Shown here: positions 6,569 to 7,218 of the stretch, one piece after another
Position numbering within the stretch: the first letter of the stretch is position 1
How the letters are laid out: the number at the start of each line of letters is the position of its first letter
Assembly (NCBI GenBank): GCA_023299945.1
Contig: JALZVZ010000188.1
Location: forward strand, 1-7,218
Reading direction: 5' to 3'
DNA length: 7,218 nucleotides
DNA from: Altererythrobacter sp.
GTDB taxonomy: Bacteria; Pseudomonadota; Alphaproteobacteria; Sphingomonadales; Sphingomonadaceae
The notes under the pieces: generated by a model
What the model was told of the DNA's origin: nothing
What the model saw: only the letters and a program-made list of their open reading frames with translations
Databases searched by the model: none
Position numbers and translations under genes: made by a program

Positions 6569-6680
6569 TTCGCATGTTGCATCACTAATATTTGCATTTT
6601 GCAAATTATTTCGCATAATGCGGCAATGCTGTGCAAAAACCTACCTTTTGTTCATCCGTATTTCCGGCATGCGATTTGCA
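6569..6680. promoter_or_regulatory. Cluster of TTYGCA half-sites upstream of the H-NOX gene (candidate operator)
   Basis: Six copies of TTCGCA/TTTGCA or their complements fall within 112 bases: 6569-6574, 6591-6596, 6600-6605, 6610-6615, 6632-6637 and 6675-6680. Two form a perfect inverted repeat, ATTTGCA-TTT-TGCAAAT (6590-6606), and CGCAT-A-ATGCG (6612-6622) follows directly. The 12-mer GCATTTTGCAAA found here also occurs, inverted, at 5516-5527 or within one base of it in the upstream cluster. This fits a shared regulator of both transcription units. Confidence 0.45.
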
Positions 6681-6717
6681 TTGTTCAAATCATTTTAATG
6701 CAATTGAGGTGCGACAA

Positions 6718-7218
6718 ATGAAGGGGATAATTTATGCAGAGCTCGTCGGCTTTCTCGACGAGCAAGGCGGGCCAAGTTTTACCGAGCAGGTCCTTGCCGA
6801 GGCCGATTTGCCCCATGGCGGCGCATTCTCGCGGATATCCCGCTACCCATGGGAAGAAGCGGTGCAGGTTGTAACCGCCGCTTCTAAAATCACAGGGGCT
6901 GATGCGAATGCGCTTTGCGAAGCTTTCGGCAAATTTCTATTTGAGCGTTTCACCGTGCTCTTCACTGAAATCGTTAACCGGTATCCTAGCGCTGAAGAAA
7001 TGCTCATGCATGTGGAGAGCCATATTCACGAGGAAGTGCGTGTTCTTTATCCAGATGCGCAACCGCCGCAGGTTTCATCGCGTCAGCTCGATGGAGGGTT
7101 TGTTATAGAATATGTTTCTCACCGCCCATTCGCGCATATCGCTTATGGTTTGGTCCAAGGCTGTATGGCGCATTTCGGTGATGAACGCGCCATCACTTGG
7201 CTCGAAAAAGATCCTTCA
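6718..7218 (+). CDS. H-NOX (haem NO/oxygen binding, HNOB) sensor protein, 3' end cut by window edge
   Basis: ATG at 6718 follows GAGG (6706-6709) at a spacing of 8, and 167 codons are open to the edge; single-domain H-NOX proteins are about 180-190 residues, so little is missing unless it is a fusion. Family features seen: start MKGIIYAELVGFLDE, ADLPHGGAFSRISRYPWEE (29-47), the proximal haem ligand His104 in SHIHEEVRVLYPDA, the following Pro116, and the haem-propionate motif YVSHR (Tyr132, Ser134, Arg136). The position matching the distal Tyr140 that stabilises oxygen in the Thermoanaerobacter protein is Ile141 here, so an NO-selective sensor is expected rather than an oxygen carrier (inference from known family rules). 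Such proteins normally bind a partner histidine kinase or cyclic-di-GMP enzyme encoded beside them and change its activity when NO binds. The kinase pair upstream, or a gene beyond the right edge, could be the partner. Confidence 0.93.
   Translation, partial: MKGIIYAELVGFLDEQGGPSFTEQVLAEADLPHGGAFSRISRYPWEEAVQVVTAASKITGADANALCEAFGKFLFERFTVLFTEIVNRYPSAEEMLMHVESHIHEEVRVLYPDAQPPQVSSRQLDGGFVIEYVSHRPFAHIAYGLVQGCMAHFGDERAITWLEKDPS

Larger units (their letters stand above)
6430..6717. other. Intergenic region before the H-NOX gene, about 290 bases
   Basis: The stretch contains the terminator of the preceding gene at its left end and a half-site cluster in its right half. A 64-codon open frame here has no ribosome site and no recognisable protein character, so I take it as non-coding. 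TTTAAT (6694-6699) could be a -10 element for the H-NOX gene, but no good -35 lies at the right distance. Confidence 0.5.

Noticed and set aside
6504..6698. A 64-codon plus-strand open frame before the H-NOX gene
   Set aside because: It has no ribosome site, overlaps the half-site cluster and reads as translated AT-rich intergenic DNA.

Overview
The window looks like a chromosomal segment of an alphaproteobacterium, probably a sphingomonad or Erythrobacter relative with moderate GC. This rests on family resemblance only: an exported DUF3857/transglutaminase protein, PAS-containing hybrid kinases, a MarR-type winged-helix protein with a sphingomonad-like N-terminal helix, and an H-NOX haem sensor. 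No ribosomal or other marker gene is present to fix the taxon.

Layout. Bases 1-1627 hold, on the minus strand, most of a DUF3857 plus transglutaminase-like exported protein, cut at the left edge. Bases 1628-2114 are a divergent intergenic region. Bases 2154-3647 (possible longer start 2115) and 3634-5298 are two overlapping plus-strand signalling genes. The first is PAS, phosphoacceptor helix pair (DHp), ATP-binding catalytic domain, degenerate receiver-like tail. The second is coiled coil, PAS, DHp, receiver, Hpt, with no ATP-binding catalytic domain. Bases 5299-5670 are intergenic. A 60-codon small ORF (5671-5853) abuts a winged-helix regulator (5854-6429), which is followed by a hairpin terminator. 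Bases 6430-6717 are intergenic. At 6718 an H-NOX (haem nitric oxide/oxygen binding) gene starts and runs off the right edge.

How the parts may work together (inference). The two signalling proteins complement each other: one has an intact ATP-binding domain and a broken receiver, the other has an intact receiver and Hpt but cannot bind ATP. The simplest reading is a split phosphorelay in which protein 1 phosphorylates itself and/or protein 2 in trans, and phosphate then moves through the receiver and Hpt of protein 2 to a regulator outside the window. H-NOX proteins commonly control a neighbouring histidine kinase or cyclic-di-GMP enzyme, so the H-NOX gene makes this a candidate NO-responsive locus. 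The intergenic regions before the winged-helix gene and before the H-NOX gene both carry dense clusters of the half-site TTYGCA, suggesting that one DNA-binding protein, perhaps the winged-helix protein itself, controls both.
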